Origin: Bin52 sp965213935
GTDB lineage: Bacteria; Pseudomonadota; Alphaproteobacteria; Thalassobaculales; Thalassobaculaceae
Reading direction: 5' to 3'
Length of the DNA stretch: 64,000 bases
NCBI GenBank assembly: GCA_965213935.1
Contig: CBDCAO010000012.1
Location: 1,240,001 to 1,304,000 of the forward strand
The notes beneath the pieces are model-generated. The model was not told the DNA's origin. It worked only from the letters and a program-made list of their open reading frames with translations, and searched no databases. Below, piece after piece: positions 35,601 to 44,172 of the stretch. How positions within the stretch are numbered: the first letter of the stretch is position 1; each line of letters starts with the position of its first letter. Both the position numbers and the translations under genes were made by a program.

Positions 35601-36395
35601 GACCTTCCCGCCGCCAGCGCCCGGTTGCCGGCGATCGAGCGAACGGCCGACCTGCTCACCATGCTCCAGGAGGTCACCAGCGGCGGCGCGACCCCCTTCG
35701 AGCGGATCGCCGGCAGCTTCACGGTCCGGAACGGCATCCTGAGTTCCCGCGACCTGATCATGGAAGCACCGTCAACCTCGGGAACCGCCGTGATGGCGCT
35801 CGATCTTCCGGTCCGGGAACTCGACTTCCGGTCCGAGTTGTGGCTGACCGACCTCCCGCAGTCACCTCCGCTCGGTGTACGGCTGGTCGGACCGATGAGC
35901 GCGCCGCGCGTCGAGCTCGATGTCGAACGCATGCAGGAACACGTGCTCCAGCGCATGAAGCGGACCGGCGTGCTGGAGCGACTCGCCACGCAACCCGAGG
36001 CGGCACCTGCCGCGGACGGGCATCAGTCCGGGGTGTCGAAGCCCGGAACCGGGACCGGCGGAACTGATCCGGACCATGCGAAACCGGAACCGGAAGGCGC
36101 GGACATCGAGCCGGAGGGTACGGAACCCGTGCCGAAGGACGCCGGACCCGGACCGGGCACCGGGGATGCCGGGCCCCGGACCCCGAGCCATGAACCGCGG
36201 GTCGCCGGACAGCGGTCGGACGGTACCAGGCCAGGGCCGGACAGCGCGGAGTCCGGGCCGACCATCTCGACACCGGAGCCCGGGAGTTCCAAAACCCGGC
36301 CGCAGAGCTCGCAACCTGATCCCGGGCGCGAGAAATCCGGAGCGACCGGCGGGCGGCGCGATTTCCAGTCCATCCTCGAGGGCCTGCTGGAGTAG
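32652..36395 (+). CDS. AsmA family protein
   Basis: This 1,247-residue AsmA/TamB-like bridge-type lipid-transfer protein has an N-terminal signal anchor (residues 3-29). The AsmA domain begins with 'IAATIEQLTGTTVSIAGEVD', long beta-rich repeats run to about residue 1090, and an AsmA_2 C-terminal part follows with 'LRGDGTAVLTDGVINGID' and 'TPFERIAGSFTVRNGIL'. Such proteins span the periplasm and move phospholipid to the outer membrane. Residues of about 1118-1235 form a low-complexity tail rich in Pro, Gly, Glu and Asp, followed by the conserved end 'RRDFQSILEGLLE'. The GTG start has GGAGGAACGG before it. It is convergent with the helicase gene. Confidence 0.9.
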   Translation: MKARLIIIGAVIAVGLVGVGLLFAPVLVDWTPNRARIAATIEQLTGTTVSIAGEVDFRFLPSPRYVASDITLSDPAGEHGTDLLTIRTLDISLDSWALLVGRTHVKAVSLLGPVLTVERFDRDFIGVVAGLAPWAERPFTISEAAIRDGTIVYRDLLSGDEHRIERLNATLRSDDPRGPHRMTGTFAWRDQSLEIDASLGELDARGTAQLDAGIGLAGSTMEISGRVHLGPAPVFRGALAVTSGNAIGDLRFLAGLDATDAADARADPRPLRLSASLSAGPDGAEATGLALEFGSTRLEGDARVTRAPDFKVGLNLALARVNLGSLEDVTRAGEAIAGALFDSAQGYSLPHDMGATLTLASDAIDVGGSLVRHLRLEGVLDGGALTVRHFTAELPGGTLTRVAGTLHAVAGRPRFVGEIDVASDKLRTLFGWLDLPVDAVPPDWLRTGSFRSEIDVTPDRLDLPAWRIGLDATRVDGGLSVLFGPRPAFGLGLFADRINLDPYLPILHAAAEINAADDGRRERVVEALERFDANLLVEVNEATVRGTVLEKVRLDAGIDHGRVDLRDLSVGNADEGSFSLSGTLGKTTPDAVNVRLEVRNGSIPGLARLLDIPLAKELAALDRFAISSTMTGTTTGLDVKGTATSAGGTVTAAGRIVPGSPPEFLLKLKADHPDTGALFHRLTGRSHAPPEHLGQGTANITLASRIDRGVDIQSVLRLGAARMALDGMADPFAPDQALDVRVQFSHADLAELIRIGDPGFAPVHGGPGALNITAHLEGTGAGLEVRDIDARIGTAGIRGTGRIDRTGPRPSVTLALASDPLDLDTWLPERDSVASGPVAPLAPGRGGWSHEPWDFSALRVIDLALDLNAQRVEYGASVIEDLVLAATLIDGTAEITQLRGRLQDGTVEGTGRLATTGIPELELEVRAAGTRLDHAPEGEHLPVSGLLEYSVSLSGQGRSQFELVSGLRGDGTAVLTDGVINGIDLPAASARLPAIERTADLLTMLQEVTSGGATPFERIAGSFTVRNGILSSRDLIMEAPSTSGTAVMALDLPVRELDFRSELWLTDLPQSPPLGVRLVGPMSAPRVELDVERMQEHVLQRMKRTGVLERLATQPEAAPAADGHQSGVSKPGTGTGGTDPDHAKPEPEGADIEPEGTEPVPKDAGPGPGTGDAGPRTPSHEPRVAGQRSDGTRPGPDSAESGPTISTPEPGSSKTRPQSSQPDPGREKSGATGGRRDFQSILEGLLE

Positions 36396-36432
36396 GCGGG
36401 TCGGCGTGACCCTGTCCCGCGGCCGCAGAGCT

Positions 36433-39400
36433 CTACCGGTCCGGTTCGAACACGATCTCGGGCACGATCACCTCCCATTCCCCGCATCGGACGGCGGCCC
36501 GGTACCTCGGTTCCGAGTCCTCCCGGCTGCGGCGCACCACCGCGTAGACCTCCGCCGACCTGACGCTCATTCCGCGTGGAGGCTCGAAGGACCGGGCGAG
36601 ACGTCCCACGGCCCGGCCCTCCCGGTCGACACAGATCCAGCGGCCGTTCGCTGCGACCCGGACGTCGAGCGGGTCACCCTGTGCGAGCGCGGAGATGGCG
36701 GCATGGACCGGCGAACCGGGATTGCTGCGACCGGCAAAGCCCAGATCGACATCCTGTAGTGGCAAACGAACATGCAGGTACCCGGCCTCGACCGGGCACG
36801 GGGGCAGCTCGGCTGCCTTGCGCATGACCGTCGCGTCATGGCCGCACAGCTCTTCCTGGAAGCTCCGGGACCGGTCCATCCGCGCCAGGGCAAGGGTGTG
36901 TCGGGCACGGGTCATGGCTACGTAGTACAGCCGGCGCGGCGCATCGGGATCCTCGCCCTCGCCCCGGCGCCGCCAGCCGCCGTCAAGAACCACCACGTGA
37001 TCGAATTCCAGCCCCTTGGCCCGATGGGCGGTGAGCAGGAGCAGTCCGTGCTGGCGGCGACGCACGTCTCGGCCCCATTCCGCCAGCCACTCGATGAACT
37101 GGTCGGTCGGCGCTTCCCCGTCGCCCAGTTCCAGCGCGTGCTCCTCCACCGCCTGGCGCAGCAGGTCGTTCCAGGGACCGGCCGGGCGCCGCCGCATCCA
37201 GCCACGCAGGACCGGCATGTCGATCACCCGGGGTTCACGCCGGCGCAGCCAGTCGACGAATTGCCGCGTCTCCCGCAACCTCCAGAACCCCGGGATCTCC
37301 TCGTTCGCCACCTGCGCGCGGATCCGTTCGGCGTGCCTGTGCGCCTCGCAGAACGCGCGGACCGGCATCAGGTCCTTCCATTCGCGCGCGATCACCGCAC
37401 AGCGTGACCAGTCCCAGTCCGCTGCGAGCCCGGACAGGCGCAGCAGTTCCGCCATGACACTCCGCGCCTGCTCGACCCGCTCGGCGCCCGCCGGCAGAAT
37501 CTGCACCCGCCCGCGCGAGACCGGGTCGAGCGCCGTCCATTTCCCGCCCGGCGGCCGGTCCTCCCGGGCAAGATCGACATGGATCGGGTGGTCCGCCTTC
37601 ATCCGTTCGCGCGCGGGCGCGATGATCGCGTTCGCGGCTGCCACGATATGGGCCGTGGAGCGGTAGTTGGCGGTCAGGTAGGTCGGCCTGGGCCCGTAGT
37701 CCCGCTGGAAGCGGCGGATGTACTCCACCGACGCGCCGTTGAAGGCGTAGATGTTCTGATCATCGTCGCCGACCGCGAACAGGGTCAACCTGCCCGCCTC
37801 GTCCTCCTGCGTCCGGCCGGCGAGCGCCGAAATCAGTTCGTAATGCTCACGGGCGACATCCTGGTACTCGTCGACGAGGATCCACCGAAACCCCGCGAGC
37901 AGGCGTGCCCGCTGCTCGTCCGCCTCCTCGGGTATCAGTCCCTCGCCGTGCAGGACCCTGGTTGCAAGCTGCAACACCTCGTCGAACACCTCCCGGTCGG
38001 GCTGCTCCGCCCGGCCGGTGAAGCTCGCGCCCGCAAGCCGCATCGCCAGCGCGTGGCAGGTCATCACCGTGACACCACGGGCATCGTCGCCGATCAGCCG
38101 GGCGAGGCGGTGGCGGATGTCGACGGCGGCGTGCCGGTTGTAGGCAAGTGCGATGATGCTGCGGGCATTCTCGCGGCGGACCCGGACCAGCCAGGCGATG
38201 CGGTGGACGATGACCCGCGTCTTGCCCGAACCCGGACCGGCCAGGACCAGGACGTTGGTCCGCGCCCGTCCGTCGGCGACGATGCTCTGCTGCACCGGGT
38301 TGCCCAGGCTTTCCACGATGGCCCGCCATGACGCCGGCGTCGTCTGCCGGCCGATCTCCCGTTCCCGTCCGGGCAGCCAGCGGGCGAGAAACGCGTCCTG
38401 CCCGAGCGAGAAGTAGTCCATGATCAGGCGCAGCGCCTCGCTCATGGCCACGAGCCCGCGTTCGGCGAACGCCACCATGACATGGACCTGCAGCACCTGG
38501 CCCGTGTAGTGGAGTGCAAGGGGCTCGAAGTCCGCCCTGGTGAAACCGCGCCGGTCCCGCTGCTCGAGCCGGATCGTCATTGCCGGTCGGAACACCGCCA
38601 GTCCCTTGTTCAGGCGGATCACCTCCTGTTCGTGCAGCCACAGCAGTGCGCGATCCAGCAGCCTGGCCGGGTTCCGGATTCTGGCTTTCAGGACCAGGTC
38701 GGACTCGATTGCCTGCAGGAGTTCGCCGAGCGTGGTCTCCGCCAGCAGATCGGTGCCGCGAATTCCCGACGGCAGGCAGCCGAGCAGGTACTGCAGCAGG
38801 CGGGCGGCTCCGTCGCGACGCAGGCCAGCGGTCTCCTCCAGCGTTTCCCACTCGCGCCGCAGCGTGATTCCCACGGTCTCCAGGTCCCGGGTGCGGACCG
38901 TGAGGCTGCCTGGCGCGCCGTCATCCTCGCCACGCCCGTCATGGGCAATGCCGCGGACAATGCGGAGCAGGCGTTCGGGAATTGGATCGATCAGCCCCTG
39001 GTCCCGCAGGACCTGGGCGGCGTTACGCAGGTGAAGCCACGAACTGTCTCCCCTGCCGAGATCGGGAGCGGTCTCGCGCATGTGGGCGATGAGGGCGGTC
39101 TCCAGCGCGGCCGCTTCCTCGAAGCGCCTGCGCGACGAGCGTTCCACGCCGGTGTGCACGAACGCGGTCAGCGCGGTGTCATTGCTGGCGATGCCGACCC
39201 GTTCCAGTTCATGCAGCGCGTGGCGAACCGCTTCGGAACCGAGCCCCGAGACCGTCATAAGTTCGTCCGTGCTGATCCCCTCGTCGGCATCCGCGCCGAT
39301 GAGCGTCGCCGCAATCCGCAGCAGTTGAGCGCGGTAGACATCGGTGATCCCGGCCCCGGCCAGCCGGCGGCCGGCCTCCTCGATCGATCCCACCCGCAGC

Positions 39401-41637
39401 GACGACGGGAACACCCGGACGACGTTTTCCTCCCTGCTCAGCAGCCGGGATTCCTCCAGCCAGGCGACAGCGGTGCGCACCCTGGTGTCGTCGGTCGCGG
39501 AGTCGCGTTTGAACGCCTCCTCCTCATCCTCGCCGAGGATTTCGCCCGCAGTCGCCACGACCTCACCGTTGAAGCGCTTCTTCCGGTCGAGATTCCACAG
39601 GGCCCTCAGGATCCCGTGAATCTCCTCGCGGGTCAGCCGCGAACGCGCCGACATGCCGAACTGGCGTTCGACATCGTCCGTCGAATAGAGCAACACGCAG
39701 CGCGCCGGGCCGCGGTCACGTCCGGCACGGCCGGCTTCCTGCAGGTAGTTTTCCAGTGACCCCGGTATGTCGGCATGGATGACCAGCCGCACGTCGGGCT
39801 TGTCGATCCCCATGCCGAAGGCGTTGGTGGCCGCGATCGCCCGCAGATCACCGGCGATGAAACGCCGCTGCACCGCCTTCTTCGTCTCCGGGGGCAGGCC
39901 CGCATGGAACCGGTCCGAGGCGACTTCCTTGAGCTGGAGATACCCCGCGATATCCTCGGCCTGCTGCCGCGTTGCGCAGTAGACAATGGCGCCGCCAGGC
40001 ACGTCGGGTGGCAGGTGGGACATCAGGACCCGGTGGATGTCGGAAAACTTCTCACCGCTCGTTGTTGGCATCACCTCGAAGGCAAGGTTGGGTCGCTCAG
40101 CACCGCCGTTGAACACCTCCAGTTCGATACCGAGCCGGTCGCGAAAGTGCCGGGATATGTCCGCGATGACGTCCGGTCTGGCGGTCGCGGTCAGGCACAG
40201 GACCGGCGGGATCGACCCGTCGCCTGCCCGTTCCCGGATGAAACGGCCCACGTAGCGGTAGTCGGGTCGGAAGTCGTGCCCCCAGCGCGACAGGCAGTGG
40301 GCCTCGTCCAGCACCCAGCCGCCGATCTCGCGCTGCTCGAGCGCCCGGCGCAGGGTTCGCGAGCGCAGCTGCTCCGGCGAGATCAGCAGGATCCCGGCAT
40401 CCCCCAGCCGGACGCGGTCGAGGGCGTCGGCGCGCTCCGGCGTGGACAGCAGCCCGTTGATCGTCACGCAGCAGGCTATGCCGCGCTGCTCCAGCCCGGC
40501 GACCTGGTCCGCCATCAGTGCGACCAGGGGCGATATCACCACCGTCAGCGCGCCGGTCTTGTCGTAGCGCGACAGTGCGGGGATCTGGTAGCAAAGGGAC
40601 TTGCCTGTCCCGGTGGGCAGAATCCCGAGCGCGTGCCGTCCCGCCAGCATCACTTCGACAATGGCCTGCTGCATTGGCCTGCCGTCGGCTCCCGCCGGCT
40701 CGGAACGAAAGCCGTCGTAACCGAACCAGCGCCTGAGTTCCCTGCCCGCGTCGTGGCGCTCCCGGCACCAGTCGCAGGCCGGATCGGTACAGGCGGTGTC
40801 TCTGAAACGGCGTACCAGATACCCGGCTTCGGGAAACTGGTGGCGCACCCACGGCGGCATCACCGAGTTGGCGCCGGCCACAGACAGCCATGCCAGGGCA
40901 TAGGCAAGTGACCAGCCGTGCGCACCCGCATCCGCCAGGAACCTGCGCGACTGAACGGTGCAGCCGGCACCTTCGAGCAGCTGGGCGATGGCGGCGCCGG
41001 CCTGTGCGCGGGAAGGACGGTGAGTTTGGCGCAGGACGCAGAAGACGGCGTCGAGGCCTCGATCGACACCCGCCGGTTCCGGAGTGCACAGCCAGTGCCA
41101 CGCGGCAAGCAGCTCCGGTGCAGTCCTTGCCAGCGCCTCGCGCTGTTCGCCGAACACCTCGAGCGCAAGCCCGGCGTCAAGCAGGGGATCGTTGCGGCGC
41201 CCGCGCACCAGACCTGCATCCTGGTAGTGCTTGACGAGACGATGGTAGGGATTGGCCGGGAAGGCCAGGGGACTGAGGCGCAGCGTGTCCACCGCGGGCA
41301 GATGGAGCAACCGCAGCCCCGGCCTTGCGGCGGTCAGATGGGGCAGGTCATGAACGATCAGATTGTGACCGAGCACGAAGGCGACGCCGTCGGCAAGGGC
41401 GTCGAGCCGGTCGAGTGCTCCGGACAGGCCGCGGCCGGAATGGCTGAGGTGCCGGCCGGTATCCGAACGCACCGCGCCCACGGCATGAATGCGCCCGTCC
41501 TTGGGGTCGACTTCGAGGTCAAGGGACAGAAAGGCGGGACAGGAGACCGCACCGTTCGCCGGGGGTTCCGGGCACACAGTAATGGCGGGCTCGGCCCCAG
41601 GCTCCGGACGCCGGCGGTTCGGTGCGGCCTCAGGCAT
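36433..41637 (-). CDS. exonuclease-RecQ-UvrD fusion helicase
   Basis: This 1,734-residue protein joins three enzymes. Residues of about 35-165 form a DEDD-type exonuclease domain: Asp40 and Glu42 in 'LDLEVD', Asp97 in 'GHNLIVHDL', and Asp154 in 'DPLLDAGLALEVF'. Residues 283-295 look like a small metal knuckle (Cys283, Cys288, Cys291, His295). Residues of about 320-1000 form a RecQ-type SF2 helicase with 'TGTGKS' (342-347), 'DEAH' (444-447) and 'QEAGRAGRDRG'. Residues of about 1125-1600 form a UvrD/PcrA-type SF1 helicase with 'AGPGSGKT', 'VDEYQD', 'GDDDQNIYAF', 'HRAKGLEF' and 'VAMTRAR'. It would unwind and trim DNA in repair, recombination or defence. It overlaps the upstream ribbon-helix-helix gene by 8 bases. 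Confidence 0.9.
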   Translation of the reverse strand: MPEAAPNRRRPEPGAEPAITVCPEPPANGAVSCPAFLSLDLEVDPKDGRIHAVGAVRSDTGRHLSHSGRGLSGALDRLDALADGVAFVLGHNLIVHDLPHLTAARPGLRLLHLPAVDTLRLSPLAFPANPYHRLVKHYQDAGLVRGRRNDPLLDAGLALEVFGEQREALARTAPELLAAWHWLCTPEPAGVDRGLDAVFCVLRQTHRPSRAQAGAAIAQLLEGAGCTVQSRRFLADAGAHGWSLAYALAWLSVAGANSVMPPWVRHQFPEAGYLVRRFRDTACTDPACDWCRERHDAGRELRRWFGYDGFRSEPAGADGRPMQQAIVEVMLAGRHALGILPTGTGKSLCYQIPALSRYDKTGALTVVISPLVALMADQVAGLEQRGIACCVTINGLLSTPERADALDRVRLGDAGILLISPEQLRSRTLRRALEQREIGGWVLDEAHCLSRWGHDFRPDYRYVGRFIRERAGDGSIPPVLCLTATARPDVIADISRHFRDRLGIELEVFNGGAERPNLAFEVMPTTSGEKFSDIHRVLMSHLPPDVPGGAIVYCATRQQAEDIAGYLQLKEVASDRFHAGLPPETKKAVQRRFIAGDLRAIAATNAFGMGIDKPDVRLVIHADIPGSLENYLQEAGRAGRDRGPARCVLLYSTDDVERQFGMSARSRLTREEIHGILRALWNLDRKKRFNGEVVATAGEILGEDEEEAFKRDSATDDTRVRTAVAWLEESRLLSREENVVRVFPSSLRVGSIEEAGRRLAGAGITDVYRAQLLRIAATLIGADADEGISTDELMTVSGLGSEAVRHALHELERVGIASNDTALTAFVHTGVERSSRRRFEEAAALETALIAHMRETAPDLGRGDSSWLHLRNAAQVLRDQGLIDPIPERLLRIVRGIAHDGRGEDDGAPGSLTVRTRDLETVGITLRREWETLEETAGLRRDGAARLLQYLLGCLPSGIRGTDLLAETTLGELLQAIESDLVLKARIRNPARLLDRALLWLHEQEVIRLNKGLAVFRPAMTIRLEQRDRRGFTRADFEPLALHYTGQVLQVHVMVAFAERGLVAMSEALRLIMDYFSLGQDAFLARWLPGREREIGRQTTPASWRAIVESLGNPVQQSIVADGRARTNVLVLAGPGSGKTRVIVHRIAWLVRVRRENARSIIALAYNRHAAVDIRHRLARLIGDDARGVTVMTCHALAMRLAGASFTGRAEQPDREVFDEVLQLATRVLHGEGLIPEEADEQRARLLAGFRWILVDEYQDVAREHYELISALAGRTQEDEAGRLTLFAVGDDDQNIYAFNGASVEYIRRFQRDYGPRPTYLTANYRSTAHIVAAANAIIAPARERMKADHPIHVDLAREDRPPGGKWTALDPVSRGRVQILPAGAERVEQARSVMAELLRLSGLAADWDWSRCAVIAREWKDLMPVRAFCEAHRHAERIRAQVANEEIPGFWRLRETRQFVDWLRRREPRVIDMPVLRGWMRRRPAGPWNDLLRQAVEEHALELGDGEAPTDQFIEWLAEWGRDVRRRQHGLLLLTAHRAKGLEFDHVVVLDGGWRRRGEGEDPDAPRRLYYVAMTRARHTLALARMDRSRSFQEELCGHDATVMRKAAELPPCPVEAGYLHVRLPLQDVDLGFAGRSNPGSPVHAAISALAQGDPLDVRVAANGRWICVDREGRAVGRLARSFEPPRGMSVRSAEVYAVVRRSREDSEPRYRAAVRCGEWEVIVPEIVFEPDR

Positions 41638-41851
41638 CGCGGCCGGCGCGGCGCAGTGCCGCCAGCACGAAGACCCGCAGGGCGCTCGAGAGGTTGCCGG
41701 TACGGACCCGGTCCACTTCGGAGACCAGCCGGTTAAGCGAAACGCCCCTCGCGCGCGCGATCACCTGCAGTTCCTCCCAGAACTCCTGCTCAAGCGACAC
41801 GCTGGTCGCATGGCCCGAGACCATGACCGAGCGCTTGCGCAGCCCTGTCAC
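41630..41851 (-). CDS. ribbon-helix-helix DNA-binding protein (RHH_4 type)
   Basis: This 73-residue protein contains 'LRKRSVMVSGHATSVSLEQE' and 'LQVIARARGVSLNRLVSEVD', the pattern of the ribbon-helix-helix domain common in alphaproteobacteria. The N-terminal strand would insert in the DNA major groove as a dimer. The GTG at 41851 is chosen so that the conserved 'KRSV' strand is included; an ATG at 41824 would cut into it. Its last codons overlap the helicase start by 8 bases, so helicase translation is coupled to it, and it may regulate that operon or work with the helicase. It is divergent from an NTF2-like gene. Confidence 0.85.
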   Translation of the reverse strand: MTGLRKRSVMVSGHATSVSLEQEFWEELQVIARARGVSLNRLVSEVDRVRTGNLSSALRVFVLAALRRAGRDA

Positions 41852-41913
41852 GGCCGCGCACCATGGACCGGCGCGACAGTGTTTCGCGGCAGCCCACAAC
41901 GGGAGAGGGACGG

Positions 41914-42396
41914 ATGGAGATCGGCGAATTCGAGGCAGTGCTCGGACAGTTTACCGCTGCTGTCGAGGGGGAAGGCGGTACCGCGCTCGCGGCATTGTTC
42001 AGCGAGGACGGGATCTACCACGACGTGTTCTACGGCCCGTTCCAGGGCCGCGACGCGATCGCGCGCATGCTCGACGAACTGTTCTACGAACACGGCGAGC
42101 GGTATCGCTGGGAGATGCGGGAGCCGGTGGTCGTGGGCGCCATCGGCTATGCCGGCTGGACCTTCAGCTTCACCTCGCGCCTGCCGGACGCGCGGGGCAC
42201 GCGGGTGATCTGGGAAGGGATGAGCCGGTTCCGCCTGCGTGACGGGCTGATCACACACTACGGCGAGGTGTTCGATATCGCGATCGCGCTTTCCCAGACC
42301 AACTTCCGGCCCGACCGGATTGCGCGCATCGCCGAACGGCACGTCTCGCGGCTGCACGATGCCTACCGCGGCACGTCGCACCTGTCAGGACCCTGA
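41914..42396 (+). CDS. NTF2-like/SnoaL-fold protein
   Basis: This 160-residue protein of the nuclear-transport-factor-2 superfamily has 'LAALFSEDGIYHDVFYGPFQ' followed by 'GRDAIARMLDELF', a beta sheet with 'WEGMSRFRLRDGLITHYGEV', and a C-terminal tail. The fold makes a small pocket used by ketosteroid isomerase- and limonene epoxide hydrolase-like enzymes or by non-catalytic binders. The reaction is not known. GGGAGAGGG precedes the ATG. Confidence 0.85.
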   Translation: MEIGEFEAVLGQFTAAVEGEGGTALAALFSEDGIYHDVFYGPFQGRDAIARMLDELFYEHGERYRWEMREPVVVGAIGYAGWTFSFTSRLPDARGTRVIWEGMSRFRLRDGLITHYGEVFDIAIALSQTNFRPDRIARIAERHVSRLHDAYRGTSHLSGP

Positions 42397-42410
42397 GCGG
42401 AAGCGTCCGT

Positions 42411-42776
42411 TTACCTGACCGGAAAGATCTCCGGCGCGACCGTCGGGAAGAACGCCAGCATGCTGGTCGCGGTCTCGCCGATGTTGCGGATCTCGTGGTG
42501 AAGCCGCGCCGGCAACAGTAACGAGCAGGTTCCGTCGGCATCGGCATTGATCCGGTGCTCGGTACCGTCGAGGACCACGCTGATCCTGCCCTGCATGAAG
42601 GTGACGGTTTCCTCGACCAGGTGATAGTGCATCGGGATGACATCGCCGGGCCGAAGTGGCTGTTCCCACAGCTCGCAGGCGGCCGCGCCGTTTCCCTGAG
42701 CGATCACCCGCGCAATCTCGAGGCCAGAGTTGCTCGAGATGAACCTCTCTGCCGCGCCGTGTACGAGAACCGACAT
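42411..42776 (-). CDS. small cupin-domain protein
   Basis: This 121-residue single-domain cupin has the metal motif 'PLRPGDVIPMHYHLVEETVT' (His-x-His with Glu) and a second-motif His in 'PARLHHEIRNIG'. These small cupins bind a metal and act as dioxygenases, isomerases or sensors; nothing in the sequence fixes the role. It is convergent with the NTF2-like gene, 14 bases apart. Confidence 0.82.
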   Translation of the reverse strand: MSVLVHGAAERFISSNSGLEIARVIAQGNGAAACELWEQPLRPGDVIPMHYHLVEETVTFMQGRISVVLDGTEHRINADADGTCSLLLPARLHHEIRNIGETATSMLAFFPTVAPEIFPVR

Positions 42777-42851
42777 TCCTGTGCTCCGGGCTGAAGGCCT
42801 GAATTCCCGGCACAGAATGCCAGCGGCCCGGCACGGATGCCAGACCGCCCG

Positions 42852-44141
42852 TCAGTAGCGGTAGTCGTCGCGCTTGAACGGGCCGTCGGTCGAGACCCCG
42901 ATATAGGTTGCCTGCTCGTCGTTCATCCGGGTGAGCACGGCGCCGACACGTGCGAGGTGCAGCATGGCCACCTTCTCGTCAAGCACCTTCGGCAACAGGT
43001 GAACGCCGACCGGATAGCTGCCGGTCCACAGCTCGACCTGCGCCAGGACCTGGTTGGTAAACGAGGCACTCATCACGAAGCTGGGGTGCCCGGTGGCACA
43101 GCCCAGGTTGACCAGCCGGCCCTCGGCCAGCAGGATCACCCGCTTGCCGTCGGGAAACTCGATCTCGTCCACCTGCGGCTTGACGTTGTGCCACGGGTAG
43201 TTCCTGAGCGCGTCGACCTGTACCTCGGTGTCGAAGTGCCCGATGTTGCAGACGATGGCCCGGTCCTTCATCTGGCGCATGTGGTCGACCGTGATGACGT
43301 CCCGGTTCCCGGTGGCGGTCACGAAAATGTCCGCCTTCGGGGCCCAGGCATCCATGGTGGCGACCTCGTAGCCTTCCATGGCCGCCTGCAGGGCGCAGAT
43401 CGGATCGACTTCTGCCACGATGACCCGGGCCCCGCCGTTGCGCAGGCTTGCAGCCGACCCCTTGCCCACGTCGCCGTAGCCGTTTACCACCGCAGTCTTG
43501 CCCGAGAGCATGATGTCGGTCGCCCGGCGGATGCCGTCGGTCAGGCTCTCCCGGCACCCGTACAGGTTGTCGAACTTCGACTTGGTTACACTGTCGTTGA
43601 CGTTGAACGCCGGCGCCTTCAGCGTTCCGTCCATCGCCATCTGCTGCAACCGCAGCACCCCGGTGGTGGTCTCCTCCGAGACCCCGCGCACACGCTGCAC
43701 CAGTTGCGGATAGTCGTCATGCATGATTCGGGTCAGGTCGCCGCCATCGTCGAGCAGCATGTTGGGGGTCCAGCCGTCCGGTCCCTCGATCGTGCGCCGG
43801 ATGCACCAGTCGTATTCCTCCTCGGTCTCGCCCTTCCAGGCAAAGACCGGCACGCCCTCCGCGGCCATTGCGGCGGCGGCATGATCCTGGGTCGAGAAGA
43901 TATTGCACGACGACCAGCGGACCTCCGCGCCGAGCCGCCGCAGGGTGCCGATCAGCACCGCGGTCTGGATCGTCATGTGAAGGCACCCGGCAATCCGGGC
44001 TCCTTCCAGCGGACGGCGTCCCGCGTACTCCTCGCGCAGGGCCATCAGGCCCGGCATTTCGGTTTCGGCGATCGCGATCTCGCGCCGGCCCCACTCGGCG
44101 AGCATGATGTCGGCGACCCGGTAATCGGCCTGATCCATCAT
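42852..44141 (-). CDS. ahcY: adenosylhomocysteinase
   Basis: This 429-residue enzyme has the SAH hydrolase landmarks. The N-terminal segment includes 'IAGCLHMTIQTAVLIGTLRR', the catalytic Lys/Asn region is 'NVNDSVTKSKFDNLYGCRES', and the NAD site is 'VVNGYGDVGKGSAASLR'. The C-terminal 'LARVGAVLTRMNDEQATYIG' ends near 'FKRDDYRY'. It splits S-adenosylhomocysteine to adenosine and homocysteine, recycling the product of methylation. It lies 31 bases downstream of rpmB on the same strand, so both probably share the strong rpmB promoter. Tandem ATG codons make the start uncertain by one residue. Confidence 0.96.
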   Translation of the reverse strand: MMDQADYRVADIMLAEWGRREIAIAETEMPGLMALREEYAGRRPLEGARIAGCLHMTIQTAVLIGTLRRLGAEVRWSSCNIFSTQDHAAAAMAAEGVPVFAWKGETEEEYDWCIRRTIEGPDGWTPNMLLDDGGDLTRIMHDDYPQLVQRVRGVSEETTTGVLRLQQMAMDGTLKAPAFNVNDSVTKSKFDNLYGCRESLTDGIRRATDIMLSGKTAVVNGYGDVGKGSAASLRNGGARVIVAEVDPICALQAAMEGYEVATMDAWAPKADIFVTATGNRDVITVDHMRQMKDRAIVCNIGHFDTEVQVDALRNYPWHNVKPQVDEIEFPDGKRVILLAEGRLVNLGCATGHPSFVMSASFTNQVLAQVELWTGSYPVGVHLLPKVLDEKVAMLHLARVGAVLTRMNDEQATYIGVSTDGPFKRDDYRY

Positions 44142-44172
44142 AGCAGTCCTTCGAAACGGCACCGCCGCCCGA

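Noticed and set aside
34733..35989. 418-codon minus-strand frame inside the AsmA gene
   Set aside because: It is Ser/Arg/Pro-rich shadow sequence, whereas the plus strand encodes a continuous AsmA protein.
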